Shown: one piece after another, positions 50,342 to 58,893 of the stretch
Layout of the letters: each line of letters opens with the position of its first letter
How positions within the stretch are numbered: the stretch's first letter is position 1
Assembly: GCF_023656515.1 (NCBI RefSeq)
Contig: NZ_JAMOFV010000006.1
Coordinates: 1,153,354-1,217,353, forward strand
Source of the DNA: Clostridium swellfunianum
Lineage (GTDB): Bacteria > Bacillota > Clostridia > Clostridiales > Clostridiaceae
Length of the DNA stretch: 64,000 nucleotides
Reading direction: 5' to 3'
Position numbers and translations under genes: made by a program
Notes under the pieces: model-generated
Told to the model about the DNA's origin: nothing
Databases searched by the model: none
What the model saw: the letters and a program-made list of their open reading frames with translations, nothing else

Positions 50342-51244
50342 TTAGCCACCTATTTTAACTTTAATTCCACGCCTTAAAAATCTATCTGCAATTTCTTTCA
50401 TTCTTTCATCTGTAGGTTTTTCCATTCCTGATAGCTTATAGTCCATTTCAAGCCTTCTATATTTGTCCATCCCCATTTTATGATAAGGTAAAAGATTAAC
50501 TTGTATAATATTAAGACTTGAAAGAAAGCTTATAGCTTCTTCTATATTCTCAAAATCATCATTTATACCAGCGATTATAGGCATTCTGACAAAAATATTA
50601 GCCCCCCTATCAGAAAGCTTTTTTAAATTGTCAAGTATCAAACCGTTTTCAAAGCCTATATATTTAGTATGTCTTCTATCATCCATAAGCTTTATATCAT
50701 ATAGAAACAAGTCTACATAATCGATTATTTTCTCAAATTTATCAAAGGCTACAAAACCGCTAGTATCAATTGCTGTATGAATACCTCTTTGCTTGCAGGC
50801 CTTTAATACTTCTGCTAAAAAATCTGCATAAAGCATTGGCTCTCCCCCAGAAAAGGTAACCCCTCCGTTAGACTCATCATAAAAAACTTCATCTTTTATT
50901 ATTTCATCCATCAAAGCTTGAACTGTTATCTCTTTTCCTACATATTCTCTAGCCTTGTTTGGACAAAAATCTGCGCATTTGCCGCAAAGCCTGCACTTTG
51001 TTTCATCTGTCAAAGCTTTATTATCACTTATCTTTATAGCTTCATTAGGACACCTTTTAACACATACTCCACAGCCTGTACATCGTTCTTGAAAGAACAT
51101 TATCTCATGCCTTGGATTTTGGCTTTCTGGATTATGACACCACCAGCATTTTAAAGGACATCCTTTTAAAAAAACAGTAGTTCTAATTCCAGGTCCATCA
51201 TGAACAGAATACTTCTGAATGTTAAATATTGTGCCTTTATTCAT
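50342..51244 (-). CDS. hypE: Glycyl radical enzyme activating enzyme (HypE type)
   Basis: This 300-residue radical SAM protein has the CxxxCxxC motif (GCPLKCWWCHNPES, Cys29/33/36), two ferredoxin-like clusters (CTGCGVCVKRCP and CRLCGKCADFCP), the GGEP-type motif (TFSGGEPMLY) and a TIM-barrel core. It installs the glycyl radical on the dehydratase encoded 42 bp downstream. ATG at 51244 is preferred since GGGGAGG precedes it by 6 bases and abuts the upstream GTG. Not related to hydrogenase HypE. Confidence 0.95.
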   Translation of the reverse strand: MNKGTIFNIQKYSVHDGPGIRTTVFLKGCPLKCWWCHNPESQNPRHEIMFFQERCTGCGVCVKRCPNEAIKISDNKALTDETKCRLCGKCADFCPNKAREYVGKEITVQALMDEIIKDEVFYDESNGGVTFSGGEPMLYADFLAEVLKACKQRGIHTAIDTSGFVAFDKFEKIIDYVDLFLYDIKLMDDRRHTKYIGFENGLILDNLKKLSDRGANIFVRMPIIAGINDDFENIEEAISFLSSLNIIQVNLLPYHKMGMDKYRRLEMDYKLSGMEKPTDERMKEIADRFLRRGIKVKIGG

Positions 51245-51304
51245 ACGCACCCTCCCCTTTATACCAAGCTAACCACCTATTGTTACTTCTTTAACAATAT
51301 CAAT

Positions 51305-51342
51305 AAAAATATATAAGCTTATAAAGCTTATATATTTTTTAT
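51305..51342 (-). terminator. Terminator of XRE-cupin regulator gene
   Basis: 16-bp arms (AAAAATATATAAGCTT and complement) with a T run lie just after the regulator stop and separate it from the hypE operon. Confidence 0.82.
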
Positions 51343-51345
51343 ATC

Positions 51346-51906
51346 CTAATCCTTGAAAACATTAGGAGTATGAACAGTTAGAATCTTAACCATTTTATTA
51401 GTATAATTTGCCCAGTTGTGGACAACAGTTGACTCATAGTGGGCACTATCTCCAGGATATAACTCATACCTTTGATTATCAATAAATAAGGTAAGTATAC
51501 CTTCTAAAACATATACGAATTCTTCTCCCTCATGTTGATAAACAGTAACTTCTTCCTCACTTTTTGTGGGCAAAATCTTAATTAACCTTGGAAGAAGGTT
51601 TTTCCCTTTTCCATCGTTAGTCAAGTGATAATGTATAAATTGATTATTTACAATTTGAAACACTTCATTTTCATATTCCTTAAGTACAGGCATCCGATTA
51701 CTTGCTTTTTCTTCGAGGAAGTATGATAAATTAACTTGAAGAGCCTTAGCAATTTTATCTAACGAATCAATTGCTACTGTAGTTAAGCCTCTTTCCAGCT
51801 GCGATAAAAAACCTATTGATAAATCTGTTTCAAAGCTTAGCTCTTTTAAAGTTAAATTTCTGCTATTTCTTAAATCCTTTATCTTCTTTCCAACATCATC
51901 TTTCAT
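51346..51906 (-). CDS. XRE-cupin transcription regulator
   Basis: This 186-residue protein has an N-terminal XRE helix-turn-helix (IKDLRNSRNLTLKELSFETDLSIGFLSQLERG) and a C-terminal cupin (QHEGEEFVYVLEGILTLFIDNQRYELYPGDSAHYES). The layout matches PuuR-type regulators that sense amino acids or amines. It lies just upstream of the hydroxyproline operon, from which it is separated by a terminator, and is the best local candidate for its control. Confidence 0.9.
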   Translation of the reverse strand: MKDDVGKKIKDLRNSRNLTLKELSFETDLSIGFLSQLERGLTTVAIDSLDKIAKALQVNLSYFLEEKASNRMPVLKEYENEVFQIVNNQFIHYHLTNDGKGKNLLPRLIKILPTKSEEEVTVYQHEGEEFVYVLEGILTLFIDNQRYELYPGDSAHYESTVVHNWANYTNKMVKILTVHTPNVFKD

Positions 51907-52426
51907 TGTTCTTACCTCTTTTTTATAATGTAATAAATCAATTATATCACAGTTATAAAATCAGAGTTTTCAGTTTGTAACACTAAATTTAACTTCATTC
52001 AGCTTATGGTTAACATTTACATCACTTACAATATGATTATATTTCATCATTGTTAAAAAGTAAACTATTTTTTCGTCTTCATGAAATTATTTTCATATTT
52101 ATAAAATTTATATCGTTATTTTTTATATTATTATATAAATTTAAACTTAATTGCTGAATTAATTTTACTATTATAAAATTTAATTGTTATTTTACTATAA
52201 ATCATATTCGTTTATGCTATATAGCACTAAAAATTTCTTAAGATTATTTACTTAGCATCTTTAATGTTAAAATCTTTAGAGAATTAAGAAGTCCAAAACT
52301 AGACCTTGTAATCTTTGTATATACATACTTACTTTAGATATCTTAAGCTATATAAAAAGATGAGAGTAATATGTTTTGCTAATTTAAACAAGGATAATTC
52401 TTCTTTTAAATAAAGTTTGTAACTAT
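51907..52426. other. 520-bp AT-rich gap without recognisable gene
   Basis: Between the XRE-cupin gene start and the YeiH gene end I see no convincing ORF, RNA or repeat. The DNA is extremely AT-rich, with many short A/T runs, and must contain the regulator's promoter and the 3' end of the YeiH transcript. TTGTAAC-like short motifs occur but have no clear arrangement. Confidence 0.6.
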
Positions 52427-53461
52427 TTATATAAAAATCATTATCAGCGCAATAGCAGATAAAATCTGAACTGCAGCAATCCCCAGTGCATAAATTGAAG
52501 CTTTAGGCCCTTGTTTTATAAGCTGTCTAAAGTTCACTCTCATTCCTATTCCCGCAAGGGCAATTACTTCAAAGTTATTGCTTACCAATTTAAACACCTT
52601 AGACAACTCTATTGAAAACACACCCATTGTAAACAAAGTACACATAATAAAGAACCCTATTACATACCAAGGTACTCTTACCTTGGTATTAGATTTTTTA
52701 CAATTTGCTTGTGAAGCCTTATTTTTAATCGTTCCAAAGCTTAGTACAATAAAAACCAAAAATATTATACGAACGATTTTAAATAAAGTAGCTAGGTCTT
52801 TTACATTTTCATTTACTAAACTACCACTTGCAACAACTTGTCCTACAGATTGAAGTATACCTCCTATTAAAGCAGAAGTTCTTACTGTTTCTGTTTCAAA
52901 TACTACTTTAGCTATAAATGGCAGCAGCAGCATTAAAACTGTTCCAGTGACATTTACTATTGTTATAGTTATACCCTTTTCGTTGTCGTCTGCATCAATA
53001 ACAGGAGCTGTAGCAGCTATTGCAGAAGATCCACATACCGCGTTACCGCTTGCCATTAAAAAACGAAAGTTTTCGGAAAAACCAAGCTTTTTTCCAATTA
53101 GTATTGCAGAAATAATTGTTATAATCATTTGTAGTATTATGAAAGTTACCCCTGAGACTCCTAACTTTAGCAAAGTCTGAGCGCTTAAAGTTCCTCCAAG
53201 CAGAACTATGGAATAAGATAGTAAGTCGCTTTCAGCAAACTTAGACCCTTTTGCATATATCTGTTTATTTCCAAATGTATTTCCAACTAGCATACCTAAA
53301 AAAATCGCTATAGATGCTCCCCCTACGCTAGGTATATACCTTCCGATAAACTTTCCTATGAAAGCTATGATTATACATATAACAAGACCAGGTAAAATTT
53401 CTAATAGTCCATTTAATCTTTTACAATTAGTAGAACCAGTTGTAAATAAATTCGACAGCAA
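52427..53461 (-). CDS. YeiH-family putative sulfate/anion exporter
   Basis: This 344-residue membrane protein of the PSE (YeiH, UPF0324) family has ten or so helices, the FLGMLVGN and YSIVLLGGTLSAQTLLKLG segments, and MASGNAVCGSSAIAATAPVIDADDNEKGI, the family signature. Its function is poorly known; members are predicted permeases for sulfate or related anions. It starts with TTG after AAAGGATGAT. A 27-bp dyad lies about 100 bp upstream and may be its operator. Confidence 0.88.
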   Translation of the reverse strand: MLSNLFTTGSTNCKRLNGLLEILPGLVICIIIAFIGKFIGRYIPSVGGASIAIFLGMLVGNTFGNKQIYAKGSKFAESDLLSYSIVLLGGTLSAQTLLKLGVSGVTFIILQMIITIISAILIGKKLGFSENFRFLMASGNAVCGSSAIAATAPVIDADDNEKGITITIVNVTGTVLMLLLPFIAKVVFETETVRTSALIGGILQSVGQVVASGSLVNENVKDLATLFKIVRIIFLVFIVLSFGTIKNKASQANCKKSNTKVRVPWYVIGFFIMCTLFTMGVFSIELSKVFKLVSNNFEVIALAGIGMRVNFRQLIKQGPKASIYALGIAAVQILSAIALIMIFI

Positions 53462-53563
53462 TTATATCATCCTTTCAAATCGTATTTTTTATATTGATTA
53501 ATTTCATTTACATATTCGAGTATAATAAGTAAACAGTCATAAGTAAAATACATATATATCATG

Positions 53564-53590
53564 ATAATCATTAAAATTTTTAATGATTAT
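53564..53590. promoter_or_regulatory. 27-bp dyad upstream of YeiH gene
   Basis: 13-bp perfect arms (ATAATCATTAAAA and complement) have a single central base. The position, about 100 bp upstream of the YeiH start, fits an operator; it is too tight to be a normal hairpin. The 348-bp gap 53462-53809 also holds a plus-strand terminator and the PadR promoter. Confidence 0.6.
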
Positions 53591-53646
53591 AGAAGAGAAC
53601 GGCGCTTACTGTTATCAGAAGAATAGCAAATAAGACAAAGGTTGTT

Positions 53647-53684
53647 TCAGCAGCAATAGAAAAAGTATTGCTGCTGATTTTTAT
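53647..53684 (+). terminator. Orphan plus-strand terminator
   Basis: TCAGCAGCAATA and its complement (12 bp, 7-base loop) are followed by TTTTTATT. There is no plus-strand gene upstream closer than 46060, so it may end a small RNA from 53.5-53.7 kb, or protect the PadR operon from read-through. Confidence 0.7.
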
Positions 53685-53742
53685 TCTAATCTACAGCTAT
53701 TTTATTATTTTCCAAGTTTTATGTATAATTACCAATATATCA

Positions 53743-53795
53743 TTGACAAATATATCGCATGATGATATATTGTATATATCATCATGCGATATATT
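53743..53795 (+). promoter_or_regulatory. PadR promoter with 47-bp palindromic operator
   Basis: TTGACA (53743-53748), 17-bp spacer and TATATT (53766-53771) form a strong promoter. A perfect palindrome with 22-bp arms around TGT occupies 53749-53795, covering the spacer, -10 and transcription start, and ends directly against the GGAGG ribosome site. The arms contain ATATCGCATGATGATAT. Autorepression by the PadR protein is the obvious reading. Confidence 0.8.
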
Positions 53796-53809
53796 GGAGG
53801 TTGATACAT

Positions 53810-54121
53810 TTGGATAATAATACACCTTTAACTGAAGCTTTATTTTATATCTTATTGGCTGTACGTACACCAAACCATGGATATGGAATTATTCAAGATG
53901 TAAGTGAAATGACTAATAAAAGGGTAACCTTAGGACCAGGAACCTTATATGGAGCTATTAATTCAATGCTTACAAAAGAATGGATTAGCTTGTATAGCGA
54001 GGATAAAGAATCTAGAAAGAAAAAGGAATACCTCATTACAAATGCAGGTAAAGAGATATTTCAAAATGAAGTAAACAGATTAAATGAGCTCATAGAAAAT
54101 GCAAAAAAGATGGAATATTAG
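53810..54121 (+). CDS. PadR-family transcription regulator
   Basis: This 103-residue regulator has the PadR winged helix: ALFYILLAVRTPNHGYGIIQDV, TLGPGTLYGAINSMLTKEWI, KKKEYLITNAGKEIF. The start is TTG, 9 bases after GGAGG; upstream in-frame codons lie inside the palindrome. It is followed after 11 bp by a DUF2812 gene, a very common pairing. It should sense a small ligand and repress its own operon. Confidence 0.92.
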   Translation: MDNNTPLTEALFYILLAVRTPNHGYGIIQDVSEMTNKRVTLGPGTLYGAINSMLTKEWISLYSEDKESRKKKEYLITNAGKEIFQNEVNRLNELIENAKKMEY

Positions 54122-54132
54122 GAGGTAAATAT

Positions 54133-54651
54133 ATGTTAAAATTCAGATTATTTTATGACAAGGATGAAGAAGAAGCTTGGCTTAAGAAAATGAGTTTAAG
54201 CGGTTGGGCTTTTAAAAAATTCTGGCTTGGCTTTTATACCTTTAAAGAATGTAAGCCTGGAGAATACAATTATCAAATAGACTTGCTTGATAATTGGAAT
54301 GGAAAAAAACATGACTATGCAGATTTTATGAAGGATGCTGGCGTAGAAGTGGTAGGTCAATGGTGGAGATGGGTATATCTACAGAAAAAGGCATCAGATG
54401 GTCCCTTTGAAATGTATACAGATGCAGAATCAAAAATCGCTCAATACAGTAAAATTAAGAACTTTTTCAAGGTAGCGTTGGTTATAGAAATACTCTGTTT
54501 CTTAATAGAGTTGATTGCAACAATTAACACTCATTCTTATATTTTCGGTATCTTCACATTACTGCTTGCGGCGATAACTTTAACAATATTGAAAGTAATT
54601 TGGAAATGCAGGTGGAAAATTGAACAATATAAATACGGAAAAGATATGTGA
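54133..54651 (+). CDS. DUF2812 membrane protein
   Basis: This 172-residue protein has a soluble N-terminal part (EEAWLKKMSLSGWAFKKFWLGFYTFKECKPGEYNYQID), a WWRW segment and two C-terminal membrane helices, ending in a basic tail. This is the DUF2812 layout. It is co-transcribed with PadR. DUF2812 proteins are often encoded with PadR regulators and are thought to be involved in membrane stress or transport, but the role is not established. Confidence 0.87.
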   Translation: MLKFRLFYDKDEEEAWLKKMSLSGWAFKKFWLGFYTFKECKPGEYNYQIDLLDNWNGKKHDYADFMKDAGVEVVGQWWRWVYLQKKASDGPFEMYTDAESKIAQYSKIKNFFKVALVIEILCFLIELIATINTHSYIFGIFTLLLAAITLTILKVIWKCRWKIEQYKYGKDM

Positions 54652-54672
54652 TGATATAAAGAAAAATTAAAG

Positions 54673-54706
54673 CAAAAGCCGCAGGATAGGGGGGATCCTG
54701 CGGCTA
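54673..54706 (-). terminator. Strong GC-rich hairpin, probable GH31 gene terminator
   Basis: AGCCGCAGGAT and complement (11 bp) around a G-rich 7-base loop; TTTTG follows on the minus strand. It lies 150 bp after the GH31 stop and just after the DUF2812 gene. Confidence 0.7.
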
Positions 54707-54859
54707 CTAGATTTTCGCCATATTAATTAGTTTGGTCGAGTTTCTTATATGCTAGTCTGCTTCCTTGAATTTTTGTCTCTAGTCCCACATGTCGATAACG
54801 TTCGCTAAATTGTAATTTCTAAAACCTAAACAAACCTTAAATATCGTGGTTAATTTGTT

Positions 54860-57800
54860 CTACTTCTTTCTTACCAAGTTCTCAAGCATAAATTGAGCAT
54901 CAGCATTTAAAACTGTCTTAACTTTATCCTCTGAGTGATTTCTTAATGCTTCATTGTTAAGATGCTTTATGAAATCCTCCATGTGCTTTGCCGCTTGGTC
55001 TGATTGACCTTTATTAATCTGGTGCTGTGCTTGGTCAAGGCTATTGTTAAGCTGGGCTGGCAGTGGGCCGTCTAACTTATTTGATTTTGCGTACTGATCT
55101 ATTAGTATTTTCATTGATGCAACGCTTGTTGTAACATTAAACGATAATACTGTTTCAAAGGAATTACCAGCATAATCCTTAACAGTAATATTTGCAGAAA
55201 AATATCCAACCCTTCCTGCCATATCTATGTTTGTAAACTGTTCCCCTTTGCTTATATTGTAGGTTTCTCCATCGACAGTTATTTTAGCTTCACAAACACC
55301 TGACAGGTTGTCCCTAGCCTGGAAGGTCAATAATTGCGAGTCTTCAAATGAGCCGTCTTTGTCCAGTGGATTCCCATCCACTGTCAACGTAGAGACAGGT
55401 CTAGTTTTATCTATTCTTATTGTTTCTGTCCTGGTTTCTTCTATATTACCTGCCTTATCTATAGAACGATACTGTATGTCCTGCGTCCCTTCTTCTGTTA
55501 TGTCTATAGGTTTTGTGTAGTCTATCCAGTCTACACTATCTCCCAATCTATACTCTGTACCAGCCAAACCTGATAAATTATCTTCACCGCTTAGTATCAA
55601 ATTTATTTCTGACAAATACCACCCCTCTCCTTTTGTTCCCTCAATCTCTACCTTGGTAGTTGGTGCGGTTCTGTCGACTATTATATCTATAGCTTCTTCT
55701 GCCTTGCCATCGGATGACTCTGCATCAGCCTTTATAGTATACTTTCCATCAGTTATATCCTCTATATCATAGTTCCAGCTGCCATCCTGTGCCGTTTTTA
55801 TTTGAGCACTTTGCTCACCAATTGTAAGATTTATATTGCTGGTATTGACACTGGTACCTGATATAGTAAACGGAAGTTGCTTTATTATTTGATTATTATA
55901 AGGAGTTGTAATAGAAACTGGACTTCCGCCTGTAAGTTTATAATCATGGCCTGGGGTCAATTGAAATTTAAAAGAACCTGTCTTTGATTCATAACTAAAT
56001 TCAACATTTGTATTTGCTGTTACATCTCTAATAACCATATTGCTTGGATTCCAACCTGTATTATCATTAGTTATAGTGGAAGTCGTATTGCCATCTATAT
56101 AGGTATATCTATACTGCGAACCATTGTTAGCTATAGGATAAACTTTTACATAAAATTTGGCTTCTTCTGAATTTTGGAATACAACTACTCCTTTCCCACC
56201 AATAAATGCAGGTATCTTATCCTTGGGAAGACTAAAATCATCTAGTACTTTAGGTCCATAATAGACTTGTCCCGTTTCAAAGTCTATCCATTTACCAGCA
56301 GGCAAGTAAATATCCCTTGAAGTAGCACTTGCGTAGTCATTGCCATATAGTGGTGCTACAAGCATTGATGGCCCAAGCATCCACTCATACTGTTTAGTTG
56401 TCTTGTTAGCAAGATTGTAAGTATTAGAATCAGATGAAAATGCGATAGGCAGTGGTGTCATTGTATAAGGATACCCTGTGTTAAAGCTGTCAACAGCTGC
56501 GCTGTAAATATATGGTGCAAACTTAGTGTGCCAATCTGCGGCCTTCTTTACTATTGCTTCATATTGAGTATTATTCATTTTCCATGGACCAAGGCCCATG
56601 GACATTGCCGGACTAACAGCTGCAAACATTGCATTTCTTACAAAGTACTCTTTTTGATCGGCAGTTAAAGTATTAGGCAAATATTTACCAGCAACTATAT
56701 CAGGATAAAAATTAGGTGCACCGCCGGCAGCATAGTTAAGACCGTTTATTACAGGTCTGTCCTGGTCGGAGCCATACTGAGTGTCCTCGAGCCTTATAAT
56801 ATCACCAGGTACTGAGTATGCAGAATTTCTCACCATCATATAATATCCACTTTCCATAAGCTTGCCATTTGTTTCATTAGTCTTTGCATCATTGTACAAC
56901 TGACTTCCATCACCAAGCATGGTGTCTTCTTTAAACCCATCCACTCCCCAAGTATCCACAAGAGATGTATACCAGTTCACAGCTTCTGGATTCTTATTAT
57001 CTAACAGATAGACTTTACCCTTAGGAAAATTCACATTAAATGTACTAGCCTTACCTGAGGCATCCTTCATAAAATATCCATTCTTCAAGCCTTCTAGCGG
57101 AAAGTTCCCATCATTAGAAGGATTATAATTACCACCATCTGCTGTGGTTGCTTTAAAATTAGTTCTTAGTCCCAACATCAGTTTTATGTCGTTACTGCTA
57201 AAAAATTGTTTTAAGCCTTCTACATCAGGATATCTTGGGTTTGGCAAAGCGTCAGTCCTACCTAAAGGATCGTAGGTATCGTCCCATATTCCAAAACTTG
57301 TCGTACAGCCTTGGTCATTCTTATTTCTATCACCCTTCCAGAAGCCTGACCCTATAACCCCCCACTTTAGGTTGTATCCTTTATTCAGGTAACTCTTTAA
57401 ATCATTCATAACAGATTCCTGATAAGTATTCCAGCCAAGTGATCCAAATGCTTCGTATCCAACCTCAAAGAACTCATACTTAGGCTTATAGTCAGGATAT
57501 CCCTCGTTTATTCTTGCCTCCTTGTAATCCTTATATATCTGTTCCATGCTTCCCATAAAATAATATAATCTGCTTACATTATCTACATTCGCAGCCCCAA
57601 GGGTATTTTCATTAGAATTTATATATACCCTTTTCCTGCCATCTTCAAATAAAACCTCAGCAAAGTTCTGTTTAGGAAATACGGCAAAGTTGGATTCAAA
57701 ACGCATTGCATTATCAGTATCATGGAAATCAGAATTCGATATTCCAAATACATTTGTACTACTTCCGTAGCCTCCCTGATCACCTAAACCATATACAGGG

Positions 57801-58828
57801 CTCATGGGAGCTGTCCTTGCATCTATTGTTACCTTAGTAGATTTAGTAATGGTAGAGGTATTGATTGCCCATGAACCGTTTACTTTATTCCATAAGACAG
57901 TGCCCCCACCTTGAAAATCTTCACTTAGAAGTATACTTAAATCAGATTTTACAGTAATATCATCAAAACTGCAGACATCTTTATAAGTTCTCAGACCTAT
58001 TGCACCACTTGTAAGCCCTGAACCGCTATCAATAATATTAATCTTTTCAATATCATTTAGATAACACTTAATTGTGTTGCCTGCAACTTCAGCTTTTAAC
58101 TTATACCAAGTGTCCTTGCTTATTTTTTCATCTAATTGCTTCAGGAAGGTAGTAATACCATTTTCTTTTTTAAAAAGCTCCAACTTTCCGCTGGAACTCA
58201 GCCTTAAATGGTAGTAATTATTAACATCTTTATATCTGAATAACAACCCTGATGCACTGGAGCCAATAATTGAATTAGATGGCTTTACCTTACCTTCAAC
58301 GGAATAGTCTGTCCATGACTTGTCTCCTGTCCAAGTAAGGCCTTCTCCAGCATTGTTTGTACCTATATAAATACTTTCCTCAACTGGTTCGGTGCTACCG
58401 GAGGTATCTCCCTCCTGCACTCTTGGAACTATCTTGTATTTTGCATAACTTTCGTTAGGGTATATATAAACATCTGCCTCGTTGCCATTGCTGTTGGTAA
58501 CCACCATATGTACTTCTTTGTCATTATAAGCTACAAGTGTTGTTGATTTTGCATCGTAAAGTGCAGTTCCTCCTGGTGCTGTGAACCGAAGCCCCGATAT
58601 TCTATGAGCATCTGCTATTACTGTCCCATCCGGACCTTTGAATGCATATTTAAAACCTTCTTTAGCTATTACAATTTTGTAGTTTGCTTTATTAATTATA
58701 ATGTAATTGCTGTCTTCACTTACCATACCTTCTGCTGCCAGAGCCTTTACGGGCATGGTCGAAAGCACTGATACGAAAAGCATTACAAATGCCATAGCAG
58801 TGCTGAGTATTTTTATTTTTCCCTTCAT
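54860..58828 (-). CDS. Secreted GH31 glycosidase with LamG-like, Ig/OmpL47-like and FIMAH domains
   Basis: This 1322-residue secreted enzyme has a signal peptide (1-32), a GH31 N-terminal beta domain interrupted by a concanavalin-like insert (about 150-310), a TIM barrel with nucleophile candidate Asp635 in WGVDGFKED and an acid/base candidate within EDTQYGSDQD (681-690), then beta domains, an Ig-like domain, OmpL47-type repeats (GWYLSEINLILSG; EYRLGDSVDWIDYTKPI) and a C-terminal FIMAH domain. GH31 enzymes cleave alpha-glucosides, alpha-xylosides or alpha-GalNAc; the clostridial multi-domain forms often act on host glycans. No LPxTG anchor. It ends the minus-strand carbohydrate locus with the YesMN pair upstream. 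Confidence 0.88.
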   Translation of the reverse strand: MKGKIKILSTAMAFVMLFVSVLSTMPVKALAAEGMVSEDSNYIIINKANYKIVIAKEGFKYAFKGPDGTVIADAHRISGLRFTAPGGTALYDAKSTTLVAYNDKEVHMVVTNSNGNEADVYIYPNESYAKYKIVPRVQEGDTSGSTEPVEESIYIGTNNAGEGLTWTGDKSWTDYSVEGKVKPSNSIIGSSASGLLFRYKDVNNYYHLRLSSSGKLELFKKENGITTFLKQLDEKISKDTWYKLKAEVAGNTIKCYLNDIEKINIIDSGSGLTSGAIGLRTYKDVCSFDDITVKSDLSILLSEDFQGGGTVLWNKVNGSWAINTSTITKSTKVTIDARTAPMSPVYGLGDQGGYGSSTNVFGISNSDFHDTDNAMRFESNFAVFPKQNFAEVLFEDGRKRVYINSNENTLGAANVDNVSRLYYFMGSMEQIYKDYKEARINEGYPDYKPKYEFFEVGYEAFGSLGWNTYQESVMNDLKSYLNKGYNLKWGVIGSGFWKGDRNKNDQGCTTSFGIWDDTYDPLGRTDALPNPRYPDVEGLKQFFSSNDIKLMLGLRTNFKATTADGGNYNPSNDGNFPLEGLKNGYFMKDASGKASTFNVNFPKGKVYLLDNKNPEAVNWYTSLVDTWGVDGFKEDTMLGDGSQLYNDAKTNETNGKLMESGYYMMVRNSAYSVPGDIIRLEDTQYGSDQDRPVINGLNYAAGGAPNFYPDIVAGKYLPNTLTADQKEYFVRNAMFAAVSPAMSMGLGPWKMNNTQYEAIVKKAADWHTKFAPYIYSAAVDSFNTGYPYTMTPLPIAFSSDSNTYNLANKTTKQYEWMLGPSMLVAPLYGNDYASATSRDIYLPAGKWIDFETGQVYYGPKVLDDFSLPKDKIPAFIGGKGVVVFQNSEEAKFYVKVYPIANNGSQYRYTYIDGNTTSTITNDNTGWNPSNMVIRDVTANTNVEFSYESKTGSFKFQLTPGHDYKLTGGSPVSITTPYNNQIIKQLPFTISGTSVNTSNINLTIGEQSAQIKTAQDGSWNYDIEDITDGKYTIKADAESSDGKAEEAIDIIVDRTAPTTKVEIEGTKGEGWYLSEINLILSGEDNLSGLAGTEYRLGDSVDWIDYTKPIDITEEGTQDIQYRSIDKAGNIEETRTETIRIDKTRPVSTLTVDGNPLDKDGSFEDSQLLTFQARDNLSGVCEAKITVDGETYNISKGEQFTNIDMAGRVGYFSANITVKDYAGNSFETVLSFNVTTSVASMKILIDQYAKSNKLDGPLPAQLNNSLDQAQHQINKGQSDQAAKHMEDFIKHLNNEALRNHSEDKVKTVLNADAQFMLENLVRKK

Positions 58829-58893
58829 TATCTATCCCTCCATAATACATATATAACTTGTGTTATGGTTAATATGGATATCATCAAAAATTA

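Noticed and set aside
41270-51244. A single hyp hydrogenase maturation operon (hypA, B, D, E)
   Set aside because: The names clash only: hypD and hypE here are the glycyl radical hydroxyproline dehydratase and its activase, not the NiFe maturation proteins.
51907-52426. Riboswitch or small RNA in the 520-bp gap
   Set aside because: No conserved riboswitch core, hairpin-plus-T-run or promoter pair could be recognised in the very AT-rich sequence.
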